In this document: piece by piece, positions 42,712 through 53,150 of the stretch | Numbering within the stretch: the stretch's first letter is position 1 | How the letters are laid out: every line of letters begins with the position of its first letter | Source: Cordylochernes scorpioides | Lineage: Eukaryota > Arthropoda > Arachnida > Pseudoscorpiones > Chernetidae | Direction: 5' to 3' | Length of the DNA stretch: 64,000 nt | NCBI GenBank assembly: GCA_030710605.1 | Contig: CP092881.1 | Coordinates: 71,787,118 to 71,851,117 of the forward strand | Program-made: the position numbers and the translations under genes | Notes under the pieces: generated by a model | What the model saw: the letters and a program-made list of their open reading frames with translations, nothing else | Told to the model about the DNA's origin: nothing | The model's database searches: none

Positions 42712-45700
42712 GTGAAAATGACGAACAACTACATTGACATTAAAGTTGAAGGCGACACAATACGGGCTCTGGTGGATTCCGGAGCCTCCTATTCTGTTAT
42801 ATCCGAGCGGTTCAGAGTAGAACTGAAAAAGACGATGTTTGCCGAAACCGACGTTGTATTGAAAGTTGCTGACGATAAGGTGGTCAAATCCAAAGGACGC
42901 TGCACTTTGAAGTTGGAAGTAAATGGACATCCGGAAAACTTTGAATTCGTCGTTTTGGAAAATTGTAGTCACGATGTGATTCTAGGCTGGGATTTCTTCA
43001 AGGCGACCAACGCGGTTATCGACTGCGGTCTGGGCGAACTACAACTGGACGACCTACCAGACCTAGACGCCGAGGGTAGAGATGACGGAGTGTACGCTAT
43101 CCAAGACTTCGTTATCCCCGGGAGATCGTCGCAGAGGATAAGCGTCGTCAATAGATCTCTCGTAGGAATTGTTAACATGGAGGTTACCTGTTCTAAAGAA
43201 CTATCCATTCGAAAAGACGTGATATTTCCTTCTTCATTGATTGAATTTGAAGAAGGAATTGGAAAAATTTGGATAACTAACGGCGGACTTCAACCTCAAA
43301 TGATTCCGAAAGGAATGAACTTGGGTAGGATGTGCGATATTGAGACGGAACACGTGTGCCTCTTGAGTGTGGAGCCGGAAAGTTTTTCAAGGGAGAGAAG
43401 AGAAGATGACCACAGCGACTACCTGTTATCTCTAATCAACCCCGATCTGCCCAAGAAAAAAAAAGAAGATTTAATGGGGCTGCTGTTGTCTTTTAAAGGA
43501 GTTTTCCTTCCCACGATGAAAAACGCAAACAAGGTACAGAACAGAGTGAAGCACAGAATTCACACCGGCGACCATCCCCCTATAAAGCAGCGCCCATATC
43601 GGGTATCTAAAAGAGAGCGAGAAATAATGCAGAAGGAAGTAGATACCATGCTTGAAAGAAAAGTAATTCAGCCATCTGAGAGTCCCTGGTCAGCCCCTGT
43701 GGTGCTGGTCAAGAAGAAAGACGGCACATGGAGATTCTGCGTGGACTTCCGGCGGCTAAATCACATTACCAAGAAAGACGTTTATCCATTGCCCCGCATT
43801 GATGACGTTCTGGATCATCTGTCATCCGCCAGGTATTACTCGACCATGGACCTGAAGACCGGGTACTGGCAGGTGGAGGTGGACGAGCGAGACCGCGAGA
43901 AGACTGCCTTTGTTACTCCGGATGGGTTGTACGAGTTCATGGTAATGCCGTTTGGATTGTGCAACGCGCCTGCCACATTCGAAAGGATGATGGATAATGT
44001 GCTCATGGGCCTCAAGTGGAACATTTGTTTGTGCTATTTGGACGACATCGTGGTCTACTCTGATACCTTTGAGGAACATTTAGAACGTCTGTCTAAGGTT
44101 CTGAGCTGTCTTCAACAAGCGGGGCTTACAATCAATCCGGATAAATGTCTGTTTGGATCAACAAGAATAAAAATCCTGGGTCATGTGGTAGATAAGGATG
44201 GCATACAACCCGACTCCGAAAAGGTCGAAGCCATAAAGAAGTTCCCTGTACCCAAGTCCGTCTGTGATATTCAAAGCTATTTAGGATTGTGCTCCTACTA
44301 CAGAAGGTTTATCAAGAATTTCTCCAAAATCGCTGCTCCTCTACAAATTCTTCTGAAAAAAGATCAAAAGTTTATTTGGACACAAGAGCAAAAAGATTCA
44401 TTCGAGTCCCTGAAGAAAGCTCTGATGCAGAAGCCGGTACTAGGACATTTTAAAGAAAGTGCCATCACCAAACTTCATACCGACGCCAGTAGCTACGGCT
44501 TGGGTGCTGTTCTGGTACAGATCCAGGAGAATCAAGAAAATCCTATTGCTTATGCCTCCAGAACACTTTCCAAGGCGGAAAAGAACTACTCCACCACTGA
44601 ACGAGAATGCCTAGCAGTCATTTGGGCAATTGGAAAATTTCGTCCATATTTATATGGAAGGCCCTTTGAGGTTGTTTCGGACCATCATTCTTTGTGCTGG
44701 TTGGCTGGTCTGAAGGACCCTTCTGGAAGACTAGCAAGATGGGCCCTCAAACTGCAAGATTTCGACGCAACCATCACCTATAAAAGCGGGGTCAAGCACA
44801 AAGACGCGGATTGCCTATCGAGATACCCGCTGCCAGAGTCGCCTGCTCTGACGTCGCTTACATTAGTAAGAGAACAACAGAATCTAGATCCTGATATAAC
44901 AAAAATTTCAAATGCCTTAAACCAGGGTGAAGGGGCCGAGAGATTCGAAATGAAGAACGGTCTACTCTATAAGCGTAATTTTGATCCATTGGGTAGACGT
45001 TTGCTGTTGGTTATACCGAAGTGTATGAGACCAGATATCCTGAAGGAGTTCCACGATGTTCCGACCGCGGGCCACCTAGGTTTTGCAAGGACCTACGACA
45101 GAATAAGAAAGAGATACTTCTGGCCGGGACTTTACAACAGCGTTCGACGTTATGTCGCCCATTGCAAGGAGTGCCAGCGAAGAAAGGGAGAAAACAAACT
45201 GCCTGCTGGAAAACTAATTCCCATTAAACCCCCGTCATTTCCGTTCCAGAAAATAGGCATGGACCTGCTGGGGAGGTTTCCCCTTTCGGACAAAGGAAAT
45301 CGATGGATAATTGTATGTACAGATTATTTGACCAAATATGCAATCGCCAAAGCCCTGCCATCTGGTACGGCTGCAGAAATCGCGACTTTCATACTGGAAG
45401 AAGTAATTTTGAAGCATGGCGCTCCACGCGAAATAATAACTGACAGAGGTCGGGCCTTCATGTCTCAGATGGTCAAAGAAGTCACTTCCCGTTGCAAGAT
45501 AAGCCACCTGTTCACCACGGCTTATCACCCTCAAACAAACGGATTGACAGAGAGGCTGAATAAGACCCTGGGTGACATGCTCTCCATGTATGTGGACGCC
45601 GAGCAGAGGGATTGGGACAGCGTTCTGCCGTATGTCATCTTTGCATACAACACGGCCCAACAAGGAAGTACCAGATTTTCTCCTTTCTTTTTGGTTCATG

Positions 45701-46176
45701 GTCGCGAGGCCGAGACCCTCCTTGATGTCCTGCTGCCTTACGAAGACGAAACATCGGATCATGACTTTGGAGATCAGATGGTAACCAAGGCAGAAGAAGC
45801 ACGGCAGCTCGCTCGGATACACATTTTGAGAGCCCAGGAGAATAACAAGTACCATTACGACCAGGTGCATCGATCTGTTGAGTACCGTGTTGGGGACCTC
45901 GTCTGGGTGTTCACCCCTGTTCGAAAGACAGGGTTGTCCGAGAAATTACTAAAGAAATACTTCGGGCCGTATAAGATAACGAGGAAGGTGTCGGAAGTGA
46001 ATTATGAAGTGGAAGCTCTGGAACAAAGTTCAAGACGGAGAAGACGCAGCCAGAAGGACGTCGTCCATGTGCTCCGGATGAAGCCCTACAGAGATCCTGG
46101 CCAACAGCTGGTGACCGGAGACTACAATAGCTGGGACAGCGAGGACGCTGTCGACATCCTGGAGGGAGAGCTGTGA
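42712..46176 (+). CDS. Gypsy 1 Pol: protease, RT, RNase H, integrase
   Basis: 1154 residues counted from 42712. The frame is open upstream to the gag end, so it is likely made as Gag-Pol. The first ATG in it is at 42718. Protease ALVDSGASYSVIS (about 19-31); reverse transcriptase with VMPFGLCNAPATF and YLDDIVVYSD (about 440); RNase H starting TDASSYGLGAVL (about 588) with the TTEREC motif and HKDADCLSR; integrase zinc region HDVPTAGH...CKECQRR (about 780-825) and catalytic CTDYLTKY, TDRGRAFMS, YHPQTNGLTERLN; GPY/F region YFGPYKITRK near the C terminus. No chromodomain seen. All catalytic motifs appear intact. Confidence 0.95.
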   Translation: MKMTNNYIDIKVEGDTIRALVDSGASYSVISERFRVELKKTMFAETDVVLKVADDKVVKSKGRCTLKLEVNGHPENFEFVVLENCSHDVILGWDFFKATNAVIDCGLGELQLDDLPDLDAEGRDDGVYAIQDFVIPGRSSQRISVVNRSLVGIVNMEVTCSKELSIRKDVIFPSSLIEFEEGIGKIWITNGGLQPQMIPKGMNLGRMCDIETEHVCLLSVEPESFSRERREDDHSDYLLSLINPDLPKKKKEDLMGLLLSFKGVFLPTMKNANKVQNRVKHRIHTGDHPPIKQRPYRVSKREREIMQKEVDTMLERKVIQPSESPWSAPVVLVKKKDGTWRFCVDFRRLNHITKKDVYPLPRIDDVLDHLSSARYYSTMDLKTGYWQVEVDERDREKTAFVTPDGLYEFMVMPFGLCNAPATFERMMDNVLMGLKWNICLCYLDDIVVYSDTFEEHLERLSKVLSCLQQAGLTINPDKCLFGSTRIKILGHVVDKDGIQPDSEKVEAIKKFPVPKSVCDIQSYLGLCSYYRRFIKNFSKIAAPLQILLKKDQKFIWTQEQKDSFESLKKALMQKPVLGHFKESAITKLHTDASSYGLGAVLVQIQENQENPIAYASRTLSKAEKNYSTTERECLAVIWAIGKFRPYLYGRPFEVVSDHHSLCWLAGLKDPSGRLARWALKLQDFDATITYKSGVKHKDADCLSRYPLPESPALTSLTLVREQQNLDPDITKISNALNQGEGAERFEMKNGLLYKRNFDPLGRRLLLVIPKCMRPDILKEFHDVPTAGHLGFARTYDRIRKRYFWPGLYNSVRRYVAHCKECQRRKGENKLPAGKLIPIKPPSFPFQKIGMDLLGRFPLSDKGNRWIIVCTDYLTKYAIAKALPSGTAAEIATFILEEVILKHGAPREIITDRGRAFMSQMVKEVTSRCKISHLFTTAYHPQTNGLTERLNKTLGDMLSMYVDAEQRDWDSVLPYVIFAYNTAQQGSTRFSPFFLVHGREAETLLDVLLPYEDETSDHDFGDQMVTKAEEARQLARIHILRAQENNKYHYDQVHRSVEYRVGDLVWVFTPVRKTGLSEKLLKKYFGPYKITRKVSEVNYEVEALEQSSRRRRRSQKDVVHVLRMKPYRDPGQQLVTGDYNSWDSEDAVDILEGEL

Positions 46177-46394
46177 AATATGAATGCATCGCCATTTGGA
46201 AAGGATGCGCGGGGGGAGGCCCGGGAGGTGCGCGCGCAGTGGAACAGTGGGAGCATGCGCGGATGAGGTGGTTCTTGGCGGCCATTGGTAAACATACTGC
46301 GCGAGTTCCCGTTATCCTCTTCTTTGTAACCTTACTTGGAATAAACTATATTTAATCTAAACATCGAATTATATTTAATTTATTCTACTCTACA
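46172..46394 (+). repeat. Gypsy 1 3' LTR
   Basis: Overlaps the last codons of Pol (stop 46174-46176), a compact arrangement. Confidence 0.95.
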
Positions 46395-46594
46395 ATATGT
46401 AAGAAATTCACATTTGTGAGATTGTCCATAAAGCGGTAAGGTTCAATAAGATTTGCCCCCAAAAGGGTCTCATGCTATCGTACTATGGATTAAAAAGTCT
46501 TCCCAAAACATATTTAGAATTAGAGAGAAATAAGGGTGAAGTATAATTTTCATTTTTGAAATGTTTTCTTTTGTTATAAATATAATTACATTTT

Positions 46595-47215
46595 CTCAAT
46601 TAGAGATACAGGCTGCACCACGCTGCAATGGGCCAACAGCCCGAAAGACATACGTACTTGGGTTTTCTTAATTTATCAAGAAAAAGGGTTGACTATATAT
46701 TATGTAACAACCAAAATTTTGTTCCCCTAGATGCACACTGCCATCTAAAATTCTCATATGAGCTGTCAGGAAATTCCTCTTTTTATTTTTAATATCAACT
46801 GACTCTTTTCTTTCTTTTTTTTTCTTATTTTCACATCAATATTTATATATAGATTTTAGTTTAATTCATAATAATTATTGTTTTTTTAAATCTTCATATA
46901 ATTATAACATATAAATATCATATTGTTTCGCGGTCTCACGCAATTCTGGCCTTAACTACCCGTTTCATGATTTTCCAGGATGTCTGAATGACTAGTTTTT
47001 CTGGTCGTTGAGGTACAGCTTGCACCACTCTGATGAGGTCCAACAGCCATAAACGCTTATGTGATCAGCTTTTATTGATTAATCAAGAATTGGTATTTGA
47101 CCAATTATGTAATAATTAAAAATCAACGAGAATAGTTGATATTTATTCCGATAGATGGCGTAAGCCATCAGCAACTTTCAGTTGAACAATAAGGAGATGC
47201 CTTTTTCTTTTATAT
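46595..47215 (+). repeat. Two decayed hammerhead repeats
   Basis: 46617-46660: CCACG, CTGCAATG, GGGC CAACA GCCC, GAAAGAC. 47021-47063: CCACT, CTGATGA, GGTCCAACAGCC, ATAAACGC. Both are recognisable relatives of the 52284 ribozyme with broken cores or stems. Flanks (GGTCGTTGAGGTACAGC, TGATTAATCAAGAATTGG) match that family. Confidence 0.65.
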
Positions 47216-47569
47216 ACTTTATATAATTATCGGCTGAAATTTCTTCTAATTCACAGTAAAAAAAAATCGCTGAAACGCTGCATGAGAGATTGAGATTGAA
47301 ACTGATTTATTACAATGTCCATATAAGATTATATAAGGTTAAATACAGAATAAATATAAATATGAATAAATATGATTATATAATGATAAATATATGAATA
47401 AATAATTGATAGATATACATATATATAAAATATATACAGTCTTCATTGGTGGGGCCCACCGCGTAGGGCAGTTTGCAGCAAGCCAGCCAGCCCATGTGCC
47501 AGGCACGTGACAATTGCTACACAAGAATCGAACAAAACCTTCCAATAAAATAGTGGGTAGCAGGCGGTA
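47216..47569. other. A+T-rich spacer
   Basis: No gene. The end fragment of the ribozyme repeat is followed by simple A+T sequence. Confidence 0.45.
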
Positions 47570-47650
47570 CAAGACTTCGGTTTCCTACAGCCATGAACTG
47601 TGATCGAATCCCGCATCGGACACTTTTATCTATATGTTAGGAACCTGTTC
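47570..47650 (+). repeat. Fragment of the 5S-SINE body
   Basis: ACAGCCATGAACTG and GAATCCCGCATCGGACACTT match the SINE body at 26.5 and 51.5 kb, in opposite orientation. Confidence 0.55.
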
Positions 47651-47912
47651 ATATTATTCATTGTTTTTTTTTTGCTTATCCCTAGTACACGTGGTACAAT
47701 CCATGATAATCCTGGTGGGTGAAAGTAGGCGACTGCTTTTACTATAAGTGCACCACATATCTACACATGTGAAAAGCAGTTCGACTTTTGCACTTACAAA
47801 TGTGACAGATCCGCGTTTGATTACTTGCACTTGCTGGTGGGGTTGGAATTTTGCAAGAATCGGGGGCCATTGGAGCACTTCTTTTTTATTATTCGTTGTA
47901 AATAACATAAGC

Positions 47913-48025
47913 TAGATAATAAAATAAAGTAAAGCAAGAAGGAAGTTGCGTTTCTTTTTAATAAAATGGTGTTTTATTAAAAAGAAACTAATCTTCCTTC
48001 TTGCTTTACTTTATTTGATTATCTA
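47913..48025. repeat. Short palindrome
   Basis: TAGATAATAAAATAAAGTAA...GGAAG with its complement around a 30-nt centre that is itself inverted (CTTTTTAATAAAA / TTTTATTAAAAAG). Element ends of the ATAT type (TAGATAATAAA). Confidence 0.75.
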
Positions 48026-48127
48026 AACAGGAAGAGTTCTATCTCTTATTCATAAGCTAGATACTTTGGTCTGTTAAAGTTAAGTACAATTTTCAACACC
48101 TTGCCAAATGCTTTATTTTATTTATTT

Positions 48128-48167
48128 CTCCTGACGAAGACAAAAGTTTTTGTTGAAAAGTTGAGTA
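48128..48167 (+). ncRNA. Hammerhead-type ribozyme, second compact copy
   Basis: TTCTC, CTGACGA, A, GACAAA-AGTT-TTTGTT, GAA, AAGT, T, GAG. Relative of 27250-27288. Stem II is extended by compensating A-T pairs. Stem I is reduced and the stem III palindrome is damaged. It is followed by the CTGGCCGAAGTGTCT tail also seen at 6.7 kb. Confidence 0.55.
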
Positions 48168-48429
48168 AATAAAACTTTAACTGGCCGAAGTGTCTATTTT
48201 TTACAGAACTATGAATGCCGGCCAGGCAGCCTCTATCTTTATGATAACATAAACTGGGTTTCTCGTTTTGAGCGATACCTAATAGAGTTATTTTGTAACA
48301 GAACAGAAAACGTCTCCTAATCCTTTCTTACGAAGTAAGTTTATTGCTATTGGGAATGTTAGAGAAATTCTTCGATCCTAACTATGCTCTCTTTTTAATG
48401 ATCAAGTGCTTCCATTTCTAAAATACTAT

Positions 48430-48845
48430 TTGTAGAACGACATTTGAAAATTATCCCACAAATGTTTCTTTCGAACAAAAAATCGAAATTTATTTTAAGG
48501 AGAAATAACGATTATTTCTAACCTTAGGGATGAAGTATGAAAGGATGAATTGTAAAGAGTAATGATAAACGGAAAAATAAAAGTGTCCAGGGTAGCTTAG
48601 TAGATATGGCATCTACCCGGTAAGCGGAACACTATGGGTTCGATTCCCATCCCTGGATACTTTTATTTTTCAGTTTATCATTACTCTTCACAATTCATCC
48701 TTTCATACTTCATCCCTAAGGTTAGAAATAATCGTTATTTCTCCTTAAAATAAATTTCGAATTTTCGTTCAAAAGAAACACATGCGGGATTTTCAAATGT
48801 CGTTCTACAATCATAATCCGCATTATATTGTATTATAATATACTA
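48430..48845 (+). mobile_element. Palindromic tRNA-Thr SINE
   Basis: About 155-bp inverted arms (48430-48584 and 48658-48810) enclose a tRNA-like gene. The right arm plus tRNA matches the SINE at 29908-30159. The left arm is an inverted second copy of the body. The transcript would fold into a long hairpin with the tRNA as its cap. Confidence 0.8.
48586..48657 (+). tRNA. tRNA-Thr(GGT)-like sequence at palindrome centre
   Basis: 72 nt. Acceptor stem TCCAGGG/CCCTGGA perfect, T arm ATGGG-TTCGATT-CCCAT perfect, anticodon loop CCGGTAA (GGT) with one mismatch in its stem. D arm irregular. A box TAGCTTAGTAG and B box GGTTCGATTCCC present. Confidence 0.75.
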
Positions 48846-49101
48846 TTTCCACATATAAATAAAGTATATATATACAAATATTAGATAAATATACCACTTT
48901 ATATACATATGTGTCTTATATAACTCGAATTTCTTTCCTCCTATTTTCCCCAACTCATTTTCTGTATCTTTAAAGGGGAAAAGAGTAAAGGATTTTAAAA
49001 AGGTATTTATTTATCGACACTCTTATTGTAAAATATCATTAATGACTTAACGCCTTTTATTGAAAATTATAAACATATTTTGACGCTCCTTTAAAAATAA
49101 A

Positions 49102-49276
49102 CAGTAGAACCTCCCTGTAAAGGACACCTAATTGCAGAGTCAAAGTGTCCTTTAGATAGAGGTGTCCTCTTACAGGAGAGTTGTTATATAGTAAAAATGG
49201 TAAATTTGACAATGAAAACTGTCCTTTGTAGAGAGGTGTTCTCTAGCGCGGGTGTCCTCTCATGGTGGTTCTACTG
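49102..49276. mobile_element. pogo/Tigger-type MITE, 175 bp
   Basis: CAGTAGAACCTCCCTGTAAA and the complement of GGTGGTTCTACTG at the ends, TA at the right. Interior AAAGTGTCCTTTAGATAGAG. Related to 35011-35188. Confidence 0.8.
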
Positions 49277-51479
49277 TATATAATTAAATTATTTTTCTAT
49301 AGCTCTTATTAGTAATGAACCTTTCCAGCGGTTTCGTTATTTTAATCTTCAGACTGTTGGATCCAGCCAGAAGGAAGGGATTGACAAAAGTTACTATCAC
49401 GAGTTATTACACAAAATGCAATATACTAGGGCCTGAAGTAAGAGTAACTTAACACTCAGAAAAGCGTACACTCAAGAGTACAACACCAACAACAAAAGAA
49501 TGTAAATAAAAACTCACGATTTGTAAAATAAAATAAAAACAGTACTTATCTTTTATTGTATCGTTGGTAGGGATCAGACCGGGGTCACACAGGTATGCGA
49601 GGAGATCAGCAAGACATGGATAAATCACACAGAGAACACTTTAAGCGTCTCCACACGATAATCCACCACACTCGCCTCTTGCATTCCCTTAGCCCCCTCT
49701 TATATACAAACATGGCCACATTCGTTCAATTAGAATGCGTGAGGGATCGTTTTTTTTACATAACAAACAAAAACAATATTCTTTCCACTAAAAACTGAGA
49801 TTAAAGTGTGTCAATATAATTTGACAGGATTTGTAGCCATTGGTGAGTGAAAGTTGACAACAGGACGAGGGGTGATTCCGTCCAACATGACCCAGCAAAG
49901 ACCGGAGAAACAGGCAGCCGTCCAATTCATTGGAAGAAAGGAGAAACTTCACCGCAGTTGCACATTTTCCAATCCAATTAGACTTTCCTTCTCCAGCTCA
50001 GTTAATGATTCCTTGCGGGATAGCTCCTTTTCTCCAGCCCTAATAACCCGGAGCTCGTTTGTCTCCTAGAATAAAAGAGGAAATATCCTTCTAAAAAATT
50101 AAAGTTAACAGCGGAGGGTAAAAAAAAAGTACGTCTTGGCTGCCCGACAAGGAGTGACAGGCGGTGTGTTCCTAACGATGCTATTCTTGTGGCCAACGCC
50201 GGATATTGCTACTTGCCTTCCCCAGGGGACCCCCCGTATCCCCGGGGTTTCCATCGAAATAAAAGCTCCGCACCACTCAGGCCCCCTTATATCCATTTTA
50301 TACAATACGCCCATCTTTTATTTATTTATTTTTTTGCAGACTTTAGCGTGTATCTGCCTCTTCCATTCCTCCTTTAAAATATTCATTGTGAGAGAATGAA
50401 GGTGACAAATCTGGTGTGACGTCTTCTTTGTTTGATCCTGTCCTACTGTTGTTATGTAATGAAGGCTTGAGTGTGGAGAAGCTTTTAAGAAAAATGAATA
50501 TTCTTTACTTGGAGAGAGTGAGTGAGCGGGTCTTTGCTTTCAACGCTGATATTTTTGGACTCAAATTGACGGCTGAATAATTCTCTTTAGTAGAAATAAA
50601 CGTTGGTATACATTTTTGTGTAATCTGAAATTGTCTATTTGGATGAAATGATCAGCTAGTGTCTCTTATAGGTATTTGAATATAATATTGTAGCGTAATT
50701 TATTTGTTCTTATTTATTATTATTATCTATTATTATCATCAAATCAGACACGATATCCCTACAAGGGATGCTTGCGTCAAAAACAACACTAAATTCAGAG
50801 AACTATTTTACATATACAATTGGTGAATTACAAGGTTTGAGTAGAATTTTAAAGAAGAAAAGAAAAGACATTAAAACCATGCTTCATTCCACATCCTACC
50901 TAGGAACAACCAATGAAATAAATACAAATAGATAGTTAGCATAAGCTGCTCATCCACACTTTTCGCTGTATTCCTTTCTTTCTGACTTGGTGGACAATGG
51001 GTCAGCTATTTTAAAGTTCTTTAATTTTTTAAAGCCTGCAAGGAGGAAAAAAAGACCCAACAAAGTAACTGAATTGGGTGGAAATATTTTCTTCTTCACA
51101 AGATGCAACCATTTACTCAATAATCTACCTCATCCCTGTGTACTATGTACGAAAACCAATGTCTCAACTCTTGTACATAGATATTCTTTCCTTGTTTTAT
51201 TTTTCTATTTAAAATCTCCTTCAACCTTTTTTTCTTTTCTTCTTTTTCTCTTTTCTGAGCGAGGATTCAGTTTCTTCCCTTGCTTCTCATTTCTTTTTAG
51301 ATTCATTTCTAGCAGGAGAATCGTCTGTATAAGACGGAATGTCTTAATAAAGGCTTGGGTGTGTGTAAATATATAATTAGAAATTATATATTTTTTTAAA
51401 ACCAAATACTTATGTTAATTTACATAATTTTAAGTTTCAGGATTTGTTAGGTTTATTTGCATATATCGGTATAGATTGT
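49277..51479. other. Spacer of 2.2 kb without recognised gene
   Basis: Includes a G+C-rich patch at 50102-50300 with an open frame on the minus strand (GPEWCGAFISMETPG) that I cannot identify, and low-complexity T/C-rich sequence at 51190-51300. A host exon here cannot be excluded. Confidence 0.35.
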
Positions 51480-51667
51480 CGTTACTGGTTCCAAAACCAC
51501 TTTACTAGGTACCTCTCAAAAGGAACAACCTAGCCTATGATATTACAACAATGAATAATATGTGTGAAGGTTATTTACATATTAAAACAAAGTGTCCAAT
51601 AGGGAATTATATCCTGGTTCATGGCTGTCGGGAATCGAAGGTTTCAACCACTCGTTTACCGACTTAT
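51480..51667 (-). repeat. 5S-SINE body without 5S head
   Basis: Matches 26441-26627 over about 190 bp (GGTTCCAAAA, GAATAATATGTG, GTTCATGGCTGTCGGGAATC). The 5S part is absent, as in a 5'-truncated copy. Confidence 0.75.
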
Positions 51668-51785
51668 TTTGATTATCATTGCTATATAAATTTGCCTATC
51701 TTCAATTTTTGAGAAGATTGTTCGTTGATACCAAAGAATAAAGCTCTATGTCTACCTCGGGCAACTATTTTTCTAACTCGATAAT

Positions 51786-51911
51786 AGAAGCATAAGGCAC
51801 CTCTCCTGTCAAAATAAACGTCAAAAACCTAACGCCTTCGTATGACGTCCAAAATAGATGGCGTCAGGTTTTTGACGTTTATTTTGACGGGAGAGGTGCC
51901 CTATGCTTCTA
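51786..51911. repeat. CCATGG-family terminal palindrome
   Basis: GAAGCATAAGGCACCTCTCC and complement with TTTTGACGTTTATTTTGACG. Same ends as the 60.5-60.95 kb element, but without a ribozyme. Confidence 0.75.
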
Positions 51912-52010
51912 TGGATTAATTTCCTCCCGGCAAAATTTCCATATAACTCGATAATATTCTACATAGAAATATTCGAAAACCTTACGCAATTGTTTCTTTA
52001 TTAAGAAAAT

Positions 52011-52044
52011 AAGACGAGCTTTCGAATTATTGCTCTTCATCAGG
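52011..52044 (-). ncRNA. Hammerhead-type core, AGCT stem III
   Basis: Minus strand: GCC, CTGATGA, AGAGCAATAATTC (3-bp stem II), GAA, AGCT, C. Canonical core, but stems I and II are weak. It links the AGCT families, which mostly have CTGTAGA, to the canonical core. Confidence 0.5.
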
Positions 52045-52129
52045 CAAAATTTATAATCTAAATCGCATCTGAATCGCAAATTTTTCTTATATCTGAAAAT
52101 ATTCTACGTAAGAAAATAGTGAAGATACC

Positions 52130-52475
52130 TTTTTCTTAATTTATGTACCTTATCCCAGTACAATATCACATTTGTACTATTTTTTTCACATTGTGTCGCG
52201 GTCTCACGCAATTCTGGCCTTAACTACCCGTTTCATGATTTTTCAGGATGCCTTAATGACCAATTTTCTGGTCGTTGAGGTACAGCTTGCACCACGCTGA
52301 TGAGGGCCAATAGCCCGAAACGCGTCCGTGGTTAGCTTTTCTTGATTAATCAAGAATGGGTATTTGGCCAATTCTGGAATAATTAGAAATCAACGAGAAT
52401 AGTTGATATTTATTCCGATAGATGGCGCAAGCCATCAGCAACTTTCAGTTACACGATAAGGAGATGCCTTTTTCT
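52130..52475 (+). repeat. Ribozyme repeat, single-orientation copy
   Basis: From CACATTGTGTCGCGGTCTCAC through the hammerhead to CGATAAGGAGATGCCTTTTT. The same unit forms a palindrome at 59.87-60.21 kb. Confidence 0.8.
52284..52337 (+). ncRNA. Hammerhead ribozyme, type I, fully canonical
   Basis: AGCT-TGC-ACCACG (stem I), CTGATGA, GGGC CAATA GCCC (stem II), GAA, ACGCGT (palindromic stem III), C, CGTGGT-T-AGCT (stem I partner). Every paired position pairs and every core base matches the consensus. Cleavage would fall after the C at 52326. A two-base-pair-per-strand stem III hairpin is not stable alone, so dimer cleavage through ACGCGT is the likely mode, as known for short-stem-III hammerheads. 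Confidence 0.88.
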
Positions 52476-52847
52476 TAATTTATGCACCTTATTCCAGTGC
52501 ATTATCACATTTGTACTATTTTTTCATATAATAAAATATTGAGTGTTAATGAGTGAGGTGTGTACGACATAAGTTTCAACATTTGATTCTCCAGAGTTGT
52601 GACTGTGTGTGCAGACTTTGATTCCTCACATGATTTATCTCCCATCCCGTGGCAAATAACCAGGAGTAATAGAGCGAGGGACCGACGAAACTGACAACCA
52701 GAAAATTCTGAAATTAATTGAAAATAATTAGCAACTCTTTGAGGACAGTCTCGTTGTGTTCACGTGATTAAACGGTATTGGAGGAAATTGCCTCAAATTT
52801 TCTCTCATCTCTACTGCACCATCTCACATGGTACTAACATAACCATA

Positions 52848-53150
52848 TATTAGATAATAAAAAGGCATATATTGGATTGAATAAAATATTTATTTTGTCA
52901 ATATTTCGGTTGGCTGAACGCCAACCTTTATCGATACATTACATTTTTGTATACACAAATTCAGCGCCGCATAGTGTTAATAGTGTACATAATAGTGTAC
53001 ATAACACTATGCGGCGCTGAGTTTGTGTATACAAAAATGTAATGTATCGATAAAGGTTGGCGTTCAGCCAGCCGAAATATTGACAAAATAAATATTTTAT
53101 TAAATCCAATATATGCCTTTTTATTATCTAATGAATTAAGTATGGATTGC
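52848..53150. repeat. ATAT-family palindrome, copy 3
   Basis: Facing units at 52896-52939 (minus) and 53041-53084 (plus), core TCGATAA, with GGTTGGC-GTTCA-GCCAACC-type stem II. The flank TGAATTAAGTATGGATTGC is shared with 33.17 and 39.26 kb. Confidence 0.85.

Larger units (their letters stand above)
41159..46394 (+). mobile_element. Ty3/gypsy element 1, 5236 bp, structurally intact
   Basis: Two 223-bp LTRs (41159-41381, 46172-46394) that read as identical, starting TGTGAAATATG and ending CTCTACA. The 4-bp duplication ATAT lies at 41155-41158 and 46395-46398. Gag and Pol frames are both open and complete. This is the best candidate in the window for a recently active retrotransposon. No envelope gene. 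Confidence 0.97.

Noticed and set aside
45235..45870. 211-codon frame antisense to gypsy 1 integrase
   Set aside because: Shadow of the conserved Pol frame, with no motif of its own.
48586..48657. Ordinary host tRNA-Thr gene
   Set aside because: It shares its 3' body with another copy at 30 kb and sits in a palindrome; D arm and anticodon stem are imperfect.
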